A DNA stretch of 35,627 bases. It comes from an uncultured Clostridia bacterium. GTDB taxonomy: Bacteria; Bacillota; Clostridia; Oscillospirales; Oscillospiraceae. The DNA lies in the NCBI GenBank assembly GCA_946625125.1, contig CAMOSU010000010.1, positions 1-35,627 on the forward strand. The letters are read 5' to 3'. Shown piece after piece: positions 1 through 8,343 of the stretch; positions within the stretch are counted from its first letter, which is position 1, and every line of letters starts with the position of its first letter. The notes beneath the pieces were generated by a model. That model made no database searches. It was not told where the DNA came from and saw only the letters and a list, made by a program, of their open reading frames with translations. The position numbers and the translations under genes are program-made.

Positions 1-58
1 CCGAAAACTGTAACCCATGTCTATTCCCTATGTGTTACCTATGTTTCTCTTGACAAAG

Positions 59-233
59 GTGCCGTCCCTACAGGGCAGCGCGGACGGCGGGGCGCCGCAG
101 GCGGACGGCAAGGTGCCGTCCCTACAGGGCAGCGCGGACGGCAGGGCGCCGCAGGCGGACGGCAAAGTGCCGTCCCTACAGGGCAGCGCGGACGGCGGGG
201 TGCCGCAGGCGGACGGCAAAGTGCCGTCCCTAC
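59..233. repeat. 54-bp tandem repeat (three full units plus a partial fourth)
   Basis: Units begin at 59, 113, 167 and 221, a constant 54-bp period; the fourth stops after GTGCCGTCCCTAC. Unit junctions form the hairpin GGACGGCA-aag-TGCCGTCC, the same core seen at 2155-2300 and 24259-24305. Copies differ by only a few bases, which points to recent expansion. The period is a multiple of three, so spurious open frames run through it. The array begins at the pgsA stop codon, which lies in the repeat-edge sequence. Bases 1-58 hold no gene; they contain a short imperfect inverted repeat (GTAACCCAT ... ATGTGTTAC). Confidence 0.9.
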
Positions 234-763
234 TTTTTGAGGTTCAGGACGTCCCGGTTTCGGATGAAGTATTCCACCCCGGAGTAGAGGGTGGGCAGGA
301 CGATCACCAGGATGATGACCCAATTGAGCCAGCTCCACTGGTGGAAGACAATCCAGACGCAGAGGGTCACCATGGTGGAGAAGGTCTTTACCTTGCCGGA
401 CCAGCCGGCGGCGATGACCCGTCCCTTCTGCACGGCGATGAGCCGCAGACCGGTGACGGCAAACTCCCGGGTCAGGACGATCATCAGCGCCCAGGCGGGC
501 ATCAATCCCCACTGGCAGAAGATGCACATGGCGGAGATCACCAGCAGCTTGTCCGCCAGAGGGTCCAGGAACTTGCCGAAGTCGGAGACCTGATTGTACT
601 TCCTGGCCACATGGCCGTCCACGTAGTCCGTCAGACTGGCCAGGATGAAGAAGCCCAGGGCGGGCCATTTCAGCCAGCCATAGCTGGGGCTCAGCAGCAT
701 GCAAAGCATAAAGACCGGGATCATCAGCACCCGGATCAGGGTAATTTTGCTGGCAGTGGTCAT
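230..763 (-). CDS. pgsA: CDP-diacylglycerol--glycerol-3-phosphate 3-phosphatidyltransferase
   Basis: This 177-residue integral membrane enzyme transfers a phosphatidyl group from CDP-diacylglycerol to glycerol-3-phosphate, the committed step to phosphatidylglycerol and cardiolipin. The CDP-alcohol phosphatidyltransferase signature DGxxAR(x8)GxxxDxxxD is complete: D49, G50, A53, R54, G63, D67 and D71. Several hydrophobic helices follow and the length is normal for the family. The ATG at 763 overlaps the rimO stop by 4 bp (ATGA) and is preceded by a GGGAG-type ribosome binding site lying inside rimO, so the two are probably translationally coupled. The TAG stop lies at the edge of the 54-bp palindromic repeat array. 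The rimO-pgsA pairing is common in Firmicutes. Confidence 0.95.
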   Translation of the reverse strand: MTTASKITLIRVLMIPVFMLCMLLSPSYGWLKWPALGFFILASLTDYVDGHVARKYNQVSDFGKFLDPLADKLLVISAMCIFCQWGLMPAWALMIVLTREFAVTGLRLIAVQKGRVIAAGWSGKVKTFSTMVTLCVWIVFHQWSWLNWVIILVIVLPTLYSGVEYFIRNRDVLNLKK

Positions 764-2082
764 AAGACAGTCTCCCTTCCCACAAGCTCGTCGTCCTCGG
801 CGCCTAAGATCAGAACCTGCGCGAAGTCCCCAGCCTGGTGCTCCAGCTCGGATTCAAAGCGCACGGTTCCGTCGATGCCGGGGGAATCGGCATAGCTTCT
901 TCCGTAATAATACGCCCCGTCCCAGTCCTCCACCAGAATTTCCAGGGTTCTGTCAAAGCGGGAGGCGTTGTATTCATCCAGCACATCGGACTGAAGCTCC
1001 CCAATGTACTCCGCCCGGCGCTGGGCGATTTCCGGGTCCGGGTAGTCCATTTTCGCCGCGGGAGTCCCCTCCTCCGGAGAGAAGGCAAAGGCCCCCACCC
1101 GCTCCAGCTTCCAGCGGCGGAGGAACTGGCAGAGCTCCTCGAACTCCGCCTCCCCCTCCCCGGGCAGGCCGGCAATGAGGCTGGTGCGGATCACCAGACC
1201 GGGAATCCGGCTGCGAAGCTTGGCAAAAAGCCGCTCCAGATAGGCCCGGTCCCCCCGGCGGTTCATCCGCTTCAGAATGCCGTCGTTGACATGCTGAATG
1301 GGGATGTCCAGGTATTTGACAATCTTGGGCTCAGAGGCAACGGTGTCGATGAGCTCGTCGGTGATCTCGTCCGGGTAGGTATAGTGGACCCGGACCCAAT
1401 GAAGGCCCTCGATCCGGCACAGCCGCCGCAGCAGCTCCGGAAGCTTCCGCTCTCCGTACCGGTCAATGCCATAGCGGGAGGTATCCTGGGCTACCACGAT
1501 GAGCTCCCGAGTCCCGTTGGCGGCCAGGCCCTCCGCCTCGGCCACAATGTCCTCCATAGCCCGGCTGCGGAATTTGCCCCGGAGCTTGGGAATGACGCAG
1601 AAGGCGCAGTGGTTGTCGCAGCCCTCTGCAATCTTAATGTAGGAATAGTGGGCGGGGGTGGTGAGAATCCGGCCCGTCTCCTCCACGGGGGCGTGGATGG
1701 AGCCGAACTCTGTGAAGCCCTTCCCGGCCAGCACCTGTCCGGCGGCAGCCACCACGTCGAAGTAGCTTCCGGTACCCAGCACGCCGTCCACCTCGGGAAG
1801 CTCCGTCAGAATCTCCTGCTGGTAGCGCTGGGCCAGACAGCCGGTGACAAGGATCTTCCCCACCCGGCCCTCCGCCTTTTTCTGGGCAGCGGCCAGGATC
1901 TGCTCAATGGCCTCGCTCTTGGCAGCGTCGATGAAGCCGCAGGTGTTGACGATCACCAGATCCACGTCCTCCGGCTCCGGGCAGATCTCATAGCCTGCCT
2001 GGGCCATGAGATACATCATCTGCTCACAGTCCACCTGATTCTTGGCGCAGCCGAGGGAGATAAAGGATACGGTTTTAGGCAT
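760..2082 (-). CDS. rimO: Ribosomal protein uS12 methylthiotransferase RimO
   Basis: This radical-SAM enzyme adds a methylthio group to a conserved aspartate of ribosomal protein S12. The protein has 440 residues. The N-terminal MTTase domain carries its three [4Fe-4S] cysteines in SLGCAKNQVD, NTCGF and TGCLAQ. The radical-SAM CxxxCxxC motif lies in EGCDNHCAFC, and a TRAM-like C-terminal segment occupies about the last 65 residues. The start at 2082 (MPKTVSF) is chosen for its GGAGG site 5 nt upstream; an in-frame upstream ATG at 2124 would add 14 residues but has no ribosome site. The IPKLRGKFRSR stretch after the cluster motif supports RimO over MiaB. It overlaps pgsA by 4 bp. Confidence 0.95.
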   Translation of the reverse strand: MPKTVSFISLGCAKNQVDCEQMMYLMAQAGYEICPEPEDVDLVIVNTCGFIDAAKSEAIEQILAAAQKKAEGRVGKILVTGCLAQRYQQEILTELPEVDGVLGTGSYFDVVAAAGQVLAGKGFTEFGSIHAPVEETGRILTTPAHYSYIKIAEGCDNHCAFCVIPKLRGKFRSRAMEDIVAEAEGLAANGTRELIVVAQDTSRYGIDRYGERKLPELLRRLCRIEGLHWVRVHYTYPDEITDELIDTVASEPKIVKYLDIPIQHVNDGILKRMNRRGDRAYLERLFAKLRSRIPGLVIRTSLIAGLPGEGEAEFEELCQFLRRWKLERVGAFAFSPEEGTPAAKMDYPDPEIAQRRAEYIGELQSDVLDEYNASRFDRTLEILVEDWDGAYYYGRSYADSPGIDGTVRFESELEHQAGDFAQVLILGAEDDELVGRETVL

Positions 2083-2154
2083 AAATACCTCCAAGTTATC
2101 CAAGGTATGAATTTGCTTGCGCAAATGTTATGATTGCTTCGCAAGTCTGGTTCT

Positions 2155-2300
2155 GTAGGGACGGCACTCTGCCGTCCGGCGTTCGGCACGAACGCGATTC
2201 GCTCCAGGCAAATCTTGTGTCTCCCCCAGAAACCGTATCAGATCACCCTGCGGGCGATGGTTCGGCCGCGGCAAACCGGACGGCAAAGTGCCGTCCCTCC
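2155..2300. repeat. MITE-like element with ~25-bp terminal inverted repeats
   Basis: The left end (2155-2179) reads GTAGGGACGGCAC followed by TCTGCCGTCCGG. The right end (2276-2300) is its reverse complement with two mismatches. Each end is itself a hairpin (GGACGGCA/TGCCGTCC). About 96 bp without a credible open frame lie between them. The element fills most of the 257-bp gap between recX and rimO. The left-hand flank at 2115-2146 holds another inverted pair, CTTGCG ... CGCAAG. No target-site duplication is evident by eye. Confidence 0.75.
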
Positions 2301-2339
2301 AAGTATGAACTGCCGCAGGGCAAACCATAACTCGCGGCG

Positions 2340-2960
2340 TCAGCCGAAATCATAACTTTTAATCCTTTCCAGCGCCTCCCGCACCTCGCTCCAGGTAAAG
2401 CCCCGGCGGAGAGCGGCCTGGGTCGCGCTGCGGATCGTTTTTTCGTCGGGCTCCTCCCCCAGGCGCTTTTGAAGGAAGTCCGTCAAAGCCTCGCGCATGT
2501 CTGGCAGGGTCTCCAGCGCCTCCTCCCAGTATTTGCGGGGGATGCGCTTCTGGTAGAGCATCTGCTTGATGCGCTCCGCCCCGTAGCCCCGGCTGACACC
2601 CCGGGCCACAATCTGGCGGGCAGTTTCCGCGTCGTCCAGGAGCTTCAGCTCCTCCAGCCAGCGGACCGCGTTTTCCGCGTCCTCGGGGCTCTCGCCCTTC
2701 TGGGTGAGCCGCTGCCGCAAATCTCCCCTGGATACCGCGGCGGCAGAGACGATGCGGACGGCCCGCTGCTTGGCGGAAGCGGCGGAGTTGGCGGCTTCCA
2801 GGGCCTGGTATTCCGCTTCGCTCAGCTCCATTCCCACGAAAAGGCCCTGCTCCGCCGCGACCTGGGGAAGATATTTCTTTGTGGTTCCGTCGTCAAAAAT
2901 CACGACGCTCTTCGTCCCCGGCCGCTTCGGCGGAAGAATGGCTTTGATGCAGCGTTCCAT
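2340..2960 (-). CDS. recX: Regulatory protein RecX
   Basis: RecX binds RecA filaments and limits recombinase activity. The 206-residue protein has an N-terminal extension (about residues 1-60) followed by the three-helix RecX repeats. Typical segments are AAAVSRGDLRQRLTQKG, LLDDAETARQIVARG and GAERIKQMLYQKRIP. It begins 45 bp downstream of the recA stop on the same strand, the classical recA-recX arrangement. The ATG at 2960 is preceded by AGGGGGA. Identification rests on the motif pattern and the position next to recA. Confidence 0.93.
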   Translation of the reverse strand: MERCIKAILPPKRPGTKSVVIFDDGTTKKYLPQVAAEQGLFVGMELSEAEYQALEAANSAASAKQRAVRIVSAAAVSRGDLRQRLTQKGESPEDAENAVRWLEELKLLDDAETARQIVARGVSRGYGAERIKQMLYQKRIPRKYWEEALETLPDMREALTDFLQKRLGEEPDEKTIRSATQAALRRGFTWSEVREALERIKSYDFG

Positions 2961-3005
2961 GAGTCCCCCTGCGGAAATGCTTGTCCCTACAGTCTGTTCT
3001 CTGAA

Positions 3006-4118
3006 TTACAGCTCGTCGTCAAAATCCTCGGCGCTGACGCCCACGGCCCGGTCCGCGGGCTCGGCGGGAGTGTCGCTGCCGGTGGGACGGGCCACGGACT
3101 CAGCCAGCTTGGCCCGGACCCTGGCCTCCACATCGTCGGCAATGGCGGGGTTTTCCATCAGGTACTTCTTTACGCTGTCCTTGCCCTGGCCGATGCGCTC
3201 TCCGTTCATAGAGAACCAGGAGCCGGCCTTCTGAACAATGTCAAAGTCCACTGCCATATCCACCAGCTCTCCCCACTTGGAGATGCCCTCACCGAACATG
3301 ATGTCAAACTCCGCCTGGCGGAAGGGAGGGGCCACCTTGTTCTTGACCACCTTGACCCGGACGTGGTTGCCGATGACGCTGCCGCCCTCCTTGATGCCCT
3401 CCACACGGCGGACGTCCAGACGGACAGAGGCATAGAATTTCAGAGCGTTGCCGCCGGTGGTGGTCTCGGGATTGCCGTACATCACGCCGATCTTCATACG
3501 AAGCTGATTGATGAAGATCACCACGCAGTTGGTCTTGGCGATGGTACCCGCCAGCTTCCGCAGGGCCTGGGACATGAGCCGGGCCTGGAGGCCCACAAAG
3601 GTATCCCCCATCTCACCCTCGATCTCCTGCCGGGGTACCAGGGCCGCCACGGAGTCCACCACCACCGCGTCCACCGCGCCGGAACGCACCAGGGCGTCGG
3701 TGATTTCCAGGGCCTGATCGCCGGTGTCCGGCTGGGAAACCAGCATGGAGTCAATGTCCACTCCGATGGCCTTGGCATAGACCGGGTCCAGAGCGTGCTC
3801 CGCGTCCACAAAGGCCACCTCGCCTCCCAGCTTCTGAGCCTGGGCCAGAATGTGCAGGGCCAGGGTGGTCTTGCCGGAGGACTCGGGACCGTAAATCTCA
3901 ATGATGCGTCCCTTGGGTACGCCTCCCACGCCCAAAGCAGCATCCAGGGCCAGAGAGCCCGTGGGAATGGACTCGATGTTCAGGGCCGGGCGGTCTCCCA
4001 TGCGCATCACGGCGCCCTTGCCGAAGCTCTTCTCAATCTGCCGCAGCGCGGTTTCCAGGGCCTTTTTCTTATCGGTTGCCGGGGTCGGCGCTTCATAGCT
4101 GGGTTTCTTGCTTGCCAT
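3006..4118 (-). CDS. recA: Recombinase RecA
   Basis: RecA is the ATP-dependent DNA strand-exchange protein and SOS co-protease. The protein has 370 residues. Walker A is GPESSGKTT (from residue 77), the Walker B strand is [11 protein letters not shown], and loop L2 is recognisable around [13 protein letters not shown]. The C-terminal tail is acidic (EDFDDEL), as expected. The ATG at 4118 has an AGAGGT site 8 nt upstream. No GAAC(N4)GTTC-type LexA box could be seen between recA and prmC, so SOS control is not evident in this sequence. In many Firmicutes recA lies downstream of rimO-pgsA-cinA; here the order is recA-recX-rimO-pgsA, with no cinA in the window. Confidence 0.98.
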   Translation of the reverse strand: MASKKPSYEAPTPATDKKKALETALRQIEKSFGKGAVMRMGDRPALNIESIPTGSLALDAALGVGGVPKGRIIEIYGPESSGKTTLALHILAQAQKLGGEVAFVDAEHALDPVYAKAIGVDIDSMLVSQPDTGDQALEITDALVRSGAVDAVVVDSVAALVPRQEIEGEMGDTFVGLQARLMSQALRKLAGTIAKTNCVVIFINQLRMKIGVMYGNPETTTGGNALKFYASVRLDVRRVEGIKEGGSVIGNHVRVKVVKNKVAPPFRQAEFDIMFGEGISKWGELVDMAVDFDIVQKAGSWFSMNGERIGQGKDSVKKYLMENPAIADDVEARVRAKLAESVARPTGSDTPAEPADRAVGVSAEDFDDEL

Positions 4119-4151
4119 TGTACTCTACCTCTTTCGTATTAAGATGGCTGT

Positions 4152-4185
4152 ATCATATCACGGTAATTGTCCCATAAGCGGGACA
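4152..4185 (-). promoter_or_regulatory. Candidate recA promoter -10 and upstream hairpin
   Basis: On the minus strand a GTGA-TATGAT extended -10 lies at 4152-4157 plus its upstream bases. No good -35 hexamer is present at 16-18 bp. Immediately upstream TGTCCC-gcttat-GGGACA (4168-4185) forms a 6-bp hairpin just after the prmC stop codon. It could be a weak terminator or a regulatory site; this is inferred. Confidence 0.4.
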
Positions 4186-4187
4186 GT

Positions 4188-5066
4188 TTAGCTCTCTGCC
4201 GCTTCCTCCCCGTGCTGCGCCAGCACTGCCCGGAGGATGCCGGAATTGTCCTGCTTCAGCTCCAGGATCCGGTAGTCCGCCTGCTCCAGAATCTGACACA
4301 CGGCGGCGTCCTGACCTTTGCCGAACTCGAAGGCCACGCAGCCTCCCGGCCGAAGGGCAGGGGTGAAATTTTGGACAATGGCCCGGTAGAAGTCCAGGCC
4401 GTCCTCCCCCCCGTGGAGGGCCAGGTGGGGCTCGTAGTCCTTCACTGAGGCGTCCAGACGCTCCATCTCCGCCGTGGTGACGTAGGGGGGATTGGAAACG
4501 ATCATGTCAAATTTTCCCAGGAAGGGGGCGGCGGGCTTCTTCACGTCCACCAGAACGCAACTCACCCGGCCTCCCAGATGGAGATCGGCGGTGTTCTTCT
4601 TTGCCACCCGCAGGGCCTCCTGGGAGATGTCCGCCAGAGTAATCTTGGCGTCCTTCACCCGCCGGGCCACCGCCAGGCCGATGCAGCCGGAGCCCGTGCA
4701 GAGATCCAGAATCCGGGGATTCTGGGGGAGAAACAGGCCCTTTTTGATGGCAAGCTCCGTCACGGCCATGGAGTCGTCCCGGGGAATCAACACATCCGGC
4801 GTCACCGTCAGGGTCATATCCGCAAAGTCCCATTGGCCCAGAATATAGGCGGTGGGCTCCCCCGTCAGATGGCGGCGGACAAAGTTCTCCACCCGGAGGC
4901 AAATCTCCTCCGAGGCGTAGAGACCGCGGTCCGCGATGAGGGCCTCCTGGGTTTTGCCGGAAGCGGCGCAGACCAACTCCCGGGCGATGTTCCCGGCGTA
5001 CATGCCCTCGCTGGGAAGCAGGGCCTTCCGGGCGTCCAGGTAGAGGTCGGCGTAGGTCTTTACCAT
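4188..5066 (-). CDS. prmC: Peptide chain release factor N5-glutamine methyltransferase PrmC
   Basis: PrmC methylates the glutamine of the GGQ motif in release factors RF1 and RF2, using SAM. The 292-residue protein has the N-terminal helical domain, a SAM-binding motif LDLCTGSGCIGLA, and the catalytic NPPY in VSNPPYVTTAEM. The start at 5066 (MVKTYADLY) has AAGGAG 8 nt upstream and overlaps the 3' end of the DUF1385 gene by 7 bp, which suggests coupling. DUF1385-prmC adjacency is common in Clostridia, usually followed by prfA; here recA follows instead and no prfA is present in the window. Confidence 0.94.
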   Translation of the reverse strand: MVKTYADLYLDARKALLPSEGMYAGNIARELVCAASGKTQEALIADRGLYASEEICLRVENFVRRHLTGEPTAYILGQWDFADMTLTVTPDVLIPRDDSMAVTELAIKKGLFLPQNPRILDLCTGSGCIGLAVARRVKDAKITLADISQEALRVAKKNTADLHLGGRVSCVLVDVKKPAAPFLGKFDMIVSNPPYVTTAEMERLDASVKDYEPHLALHGGEDGLDFYRAIVQNFTPALRPGGCVAFEFGKGQDAAVCQILEQADYRILELKQDNSGILRAVLAQHGEEAAES

Positions 5067-6082
5067 TTGTCGGCTCCTTCTTCCGCGGGGAGCACCAGCT
5101 CCAGGGCTTGGATGGCCACTTCGATCATGGAGTCGTCCGGCTCGTTGGTGGTGAAATTCTGGAACCACATCCCCGGAGCCGTGAGAAAGCGGGTAAAGGC
5201 GTTGTCATGGCGGCCCACAAAGCGGTTGATCTCATAGCTGACGGACACCACCAGAGGCAGCATGACCACCAGCTTCAGGCCCATCATCAGCAGATTGTAG
5301 AGGATTCGGCTGTTCTGCTGCAGCTCCCGCAGGCCGGGGAAAATGGCGTTGAGCACCGCGGAAAGCACCGTGAAGAGGAAGATGGACAGGGCCATCACCA
5401 CGAAAAGGAAGCTGGTGCCGCAGCGGGGATGCTTCCGGGTCATGGTCCGCACGTTTTCCACCGTCAGAGGCAGCCTGGCCTCATAGCAGCGAATGGTTTT
5501 GTGCTCCGCGCCGTGGTAGGAGAAGACCCGCTTCATGTCCTTGAGCCTGGAAATGAGAATCATATAGATCAGGAAAATCACGATGCGGAACAGGCCCTCC
5601 AGCAGATGCTGAACCACCACCCCGCAGTTCGTCAGGCGCTGGAGCAGATTCCCCAGCTCCATGGGCAGCAGGAAGAACAGCAGCAGAGAAAAGCCCAGAC
5701 CCAGAATCACGGAAACCGTGATCAGCACGGACATGAATTTCTCGCTGCCCAGCTTCTTTTCCAGCCACTGATCCAGCTTGGAGGGCTCGGTGTTCTCCTC
5801 CGTGTCCTCCTCCATGCCGGAGTTCTCGGCGGACCACATCAGAGACTTGACGCCGGAAATCATGGAGCCGCCGAAGTTCACAATGCCCCGGATCAAAGGC
5901 CAGGTGAGGATGCCGGTCTTCTTGGTCAGGGGCTCCACCTTCTGCTTCAGTCCTTCCGTGGGATGGCGAACCACAATGGCCTGCTTCTCCGGCCCCCGCA
6001 TCATAATGCCCTCGATGAGCGCCTGACCGCCGATCATGGTCTTGAATTTTTCCGCGGGACAAGACAGGGTTTCTTTTTTCAT
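5060..6082 (-). CDS. DUF1385 (YqhQ-like) integral membrane protein
   Basis: This is a DUF1385 family protein of 340 residues and unknown biochemical function. The conserved N-terminal stretch IGGQALIEGIMMRGP and the central SYHGAEHKTIRCYEA, with histidines and a glutamate that could bind metal, are family hallmarks. At least four hydrophobic segments are visible: about residues 117-140, 160-180, 220-245 and 265-285. An acidic stretch (EEDTEENTEPS) lies in a likely cytoplasmic loop. The ATG at 6082 is preferred over a GTG two codons upstream because its AAAGGA site is 8 nt away. A GC-rich hairpin (6109-6128) lies in the gap to the upstream kinase gene. Confidence 0.88.
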   Translation of the reverse strand: MKKETLSCPAEKFKTMIGGQALIEGIMMRGPEKQAIVVRHPTEGLKQKVEPLTKKTGILTWPLIRGIVNFGGSMISGVKSLMWSAENSGMEEDTEENTEPSKLDQWLEKKLGSEKFMSVLITVSVILGLGFSLLLFFLLPMELGNLLQRLTNCGVVVQHLLEGLFRIVIFLIYMILISRLKDMKRVFSYHGAEHKTIRCYEARLPLTVENVRTMTRKHPRCGTSFLFVVMALSIFLFTVLSAVLNAIFPGLRELQQNSRILYNLLMMGLKLVVMLPLVVSVSYEINRFVGRHDNAFTRFLTAPGMWFQNFTTNEPDDSMIEVAIQALELVLPAEEGADKW

Positions 6083-6145
6083 AAGCACAGTCCTTTGCGG
6101 GCAGTTTCGCGGCGCGCGCCTGCGCCGCCGCCCATGATAATCTCT

Positions 6146-7615
6146 TTATTGCGTCACAGGAAGGGACACTGTGACAAGGGTGCCGCCGCCGGGGGCGTTC
6201 TCCAGGCTCAGCCTGCCGCCGTGGAGCTCCACGATCTGATCGCAGACTGCCAGGCCGATGCCGGAGCCCCGGGCCTTGGAGCTTCCCTTGTAAAATTTCA
6301 TCTTGACATGGGGCAGCTCCTCCTCGGGAATGCCGGGGCCGTAGTCCCGAATCCGGGTCACTACGTGATCCCCCTCCAGCCCCATGGAGACGGTGATCCG
6401 TTTCCCCTCTCCTCCGTGCTTGGCGGCATTGTCCAGAATGTTCAAAAACACCTGGCGCATCCGCTCCGGATCACAGGAGATCTCGGGGATCTCGTCGTCG
6501 GAGTCCCGGTATTCCAGCTCAATTCCCTCCTGGCGGAGTCTGCTGCCGTACATGAAGATCATATCCTCAAAATCAGCCCGGAGGTCACAGCTTCGGACGT
6601 TCAGGGTGAAGCGCCCGTCCTGGATTCGGGTGAACTCCAGCAGCTCCTCCACCATGGAGGTCAAGCGCTTGGCCTCGTGGAGAATGATGGTGATGCCCCG
6701 CTTGGTCTCCTCCCGGTCAGCGTCTCCCTCCAGGAGGGTCTCTCCCCAGCCGGTGATGGCGGTCAGGGGCGTGCGCAGCTCATGGGAGACGGAGGACACA
6801 AACTCCGACTGCATCCGCTCGGATTGACTGATCTTGTTGGACATATCGTTGATGGTATCCGCCAGCACGCCGATTTCGTCGTCGTACTTCTTCTGAATCT
6901 GCACGCCGTAGCTCCCCGCGGCGATGCGCTTGGCGGTGTCGGTGATCTCCGCCACCGGCTCCAGAATGGAGCGCAGATACATCCGATTGCTGAAGTAAAC
7001 CAGAATCAGCGCCCCCAGAGCGAAGCCCATGGCCACCAGCATGCCCAGCACCACATAGCGGTCCGCGTTTCTGGTGCTGGTGACAAAGCGCAGAACCCCC
7101 ACCACCCGGCCGTCGGTATAAATCATAGGGGTCGCCACAGACATGATCCGCTCCCCGGTGGAGGGATTCTCCCCCACATAGTAGACGGAGCTCTTGGTTT
7201 CCAGGGCCTGGGAAACGTCGGCGCTGCGGACCGTCTCCTCCGCGAACAGGCCGTAGGAGGAGGCCAGGACCTCCCCCTTGCTCCCCACGAATTGCAGCTC
7301 CAGACGGTCCCGCCCGGCATAGTTCTGCACCAGCAGGACGCAGGAGGCATAGCACTCGTTGTAGTCCAGGTTCAGATAGTTCCGCAGAAAGGCCGCGGTG
7401 GTATTGGCCTCAGCCTCCAGGCCGGAGCGCATGGTGGAGTAGGTATAGACCCCGTTGGCCACGGAAAAAGCCACGCCCACCAGGATCACGATGGCGGCCA
7501 TGAGACTCAGAATGCTTTTGAGCCAGCGCTGGCGAATGCCGCTGGCAAAACGCCGTTTCTTCCGTCTTTCCTCCCGCAGCGCCTGCTTCTGTTCCGGGTC
7601 CTTCAAGCTACGCAC
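6146..7615 (-). CDS. Membrane sensor histidine kinase (HAMP-HisKA-HATPase_c)
   Basis: This two-component sensor has about 489 residues. Order: basic cytoplasmic N-terminus, transmembrane helix about 34-54, an extracytoplasmic sensor region of about 135 residues, a second helix about 190-208, and HAMP about 210-263. The HisKA domain has phosphoacceptor H278 in SVSHELRTPLTA. An ATPase domain follows with N box NILDNAAKH, DYGPGIP and GSGIGLAVC. The architecture resembles PhoR/WalK kinases without a PAS domain. It overlaps the response regulator: a GTG at 7615 lies inside the last codons of that gene, and a TTG at 7606 is an alternative. Neither has a strong ribosome site, so the exact start is uncertain. 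The partner regulator and a lipoprotein lie upstream in the same train. Confidence 0.92.
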   Translation of the reverse strand: MRSLKDPEQKQALREERRKKRRFASGIRQRWLKSILSLMAAIVILVGVAFSVANGVYTYSTMRSGLEAEANTTAAFLRNYLNLDYNECYASCVLLVQNYAGRDRLELQFVGSKGEVLASSYGLFAEETVRSADVSQALETKSSVYYVGENPSTGERIMSVATPMIYTDGRVVGVLRFVTSTRNADRYVVLGMLVAMGFALGALILVYFSNRMYLRSILEPVAEITDTAKRIAAGSYGVQIQKKYDDEIGVLADTINDMSNKISQSERMQSEFVSSVSHELRTPLTAITGWGETLLEGDADREETKRGITIILHEAKRLTSMVEELLEFTRIQDGRFTLNVRSCDLRADFEDMIFMYGSRLRQEGIELEYRDSDDEIPEISCDPERMRQVFLNILDNAAKHGGEGKRITVSMGLEGDHVVTRIRDYGPGIPEEELPHVKMKFYKGSSKARGSGIGLAVCDQIVELHGGRLSLENAPGGGTLVTVSLPVTQ

Positions 7616-8294
7616 CCCATTTGTATCCGAAGCCCCAGACCGTAGTGATAAAGGTGGGGTTGGCGGTGTCGTTCTCAATCTTGATCCGCAGGCGGCGGAT
7701 GTTCACGTCCACAATCTTCAGCTCACCGTCATAATCCCGGCCCCAGACGGAGGTGAGAATGTCCTCCCGGGACAGGGCTCTGCCCGGATTCTGCATGAAG
7801 AGCTTCATGATGGCATACTCCACCTGAGTCAGCTTGATCCGCTGGCCGTCCTTCTCCAGAGTCCGGTTGCGGGTATTGAGCACAAAGATTCCCTGGCTCA
7901 GCACCTCCGGGTCGGCATTGGTGTCGCCGCCAATGCGCCGGTAGAGGGCGTCGATCCGGGCGGTAAGCTCCGCGGGAGAGAAGGGCTTGGTCACATAGTC
8001 GTCAGCCCCGGTCATAAGGCCCGTCACCTTGTCCATCTCCTGGGTGCGGGCGGTGAGCATGATGATGCCGATGACCTTGTTGGTGGCCCGGATGTTCCGG
8101 CAGACCTCAAAGCCGTCCATGTCCGGCAGCATGATGTCCAGAATGGCTACGCCGATGTCCGGGTTCTCCCGCAGCCGCTCCAGGGCCTCAGCCCCGGTTC
8201 CGGCTTCAATGGCGTCATAACCCGCCCGCCGGAGGTTGATCACCACAAAGCTGCGGATGCTGACCTCGTCCTCCAATATCAAAACCTTTTTCAT
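7608..8294 (-). CDS. OmpR/PhoB-family response regulator
   Basis: This 228-residue transcription regulator is the cognate partner of the overlapping kinase. The receiver domain (about 1-120) has the acidic pocket E8/D9, phosphoacceptor D53 in ILDIMLPDMDG, the switch threonine in MLTART and the lysine in VTKPF. The C-terminal winged helix (about 130-225) shows LTQVEYAIMKLF, SREDILTSVWG, VDVNIRRLRIKIE and TVWGFGYKW, typical of OmpR/PhoB DNA-binding domains. Forty-nine bases separate it from the upstream lipoprotein gene. The ATG at 8294 has only a moderate upstream purine run. Target genes cannot be told from this sequence. Confidence 0.95.
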   Translation of the reverse strand: MKKVLILEDEVSIRSFVVINLRRAGYDAIEAGTGAEALERLRENPDIGVAILDIMLPDMDGFEVCRNIRATNKVIGIIMLTARTQEMDKVTGLMTGADDYVTKPFSPAELTARIDALYRRIGGDTNADPEVLSQGIFVLNTRNRTLEKDGQRIKLTQVEYAIMKLFMQNPGRALSREDILTSVWGRDYDGELKIVDVNIRRLRIKIENDTANPTFITTVWGFGYKWGA

Positions 8295-8343
8295 TCTCTA
8301 TTCCAACCTTTCCGGTAATAATTCCCTCTGATTCGCGCTGCCG

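Noticed and set aside
59-233. CRISPR array
   Set aside because: The repeats are directly adjacent with no unique spacers; the unit is one 54-bp block that contains a palindrome shared with other intergenic sites.
4119-4187. LexA operator in front of recA
   Set aside because: No GAAC(N4)GTTC or CGAAC-type palindrome could be found by eye on either strand.
5108-7645. 845-codon plus-strand open frame over prmC, DUF1385 and kinase genes
   Set aside because: It spans several real genes on the other strand, and its His/Gln/Gly-rich translation has no domain.
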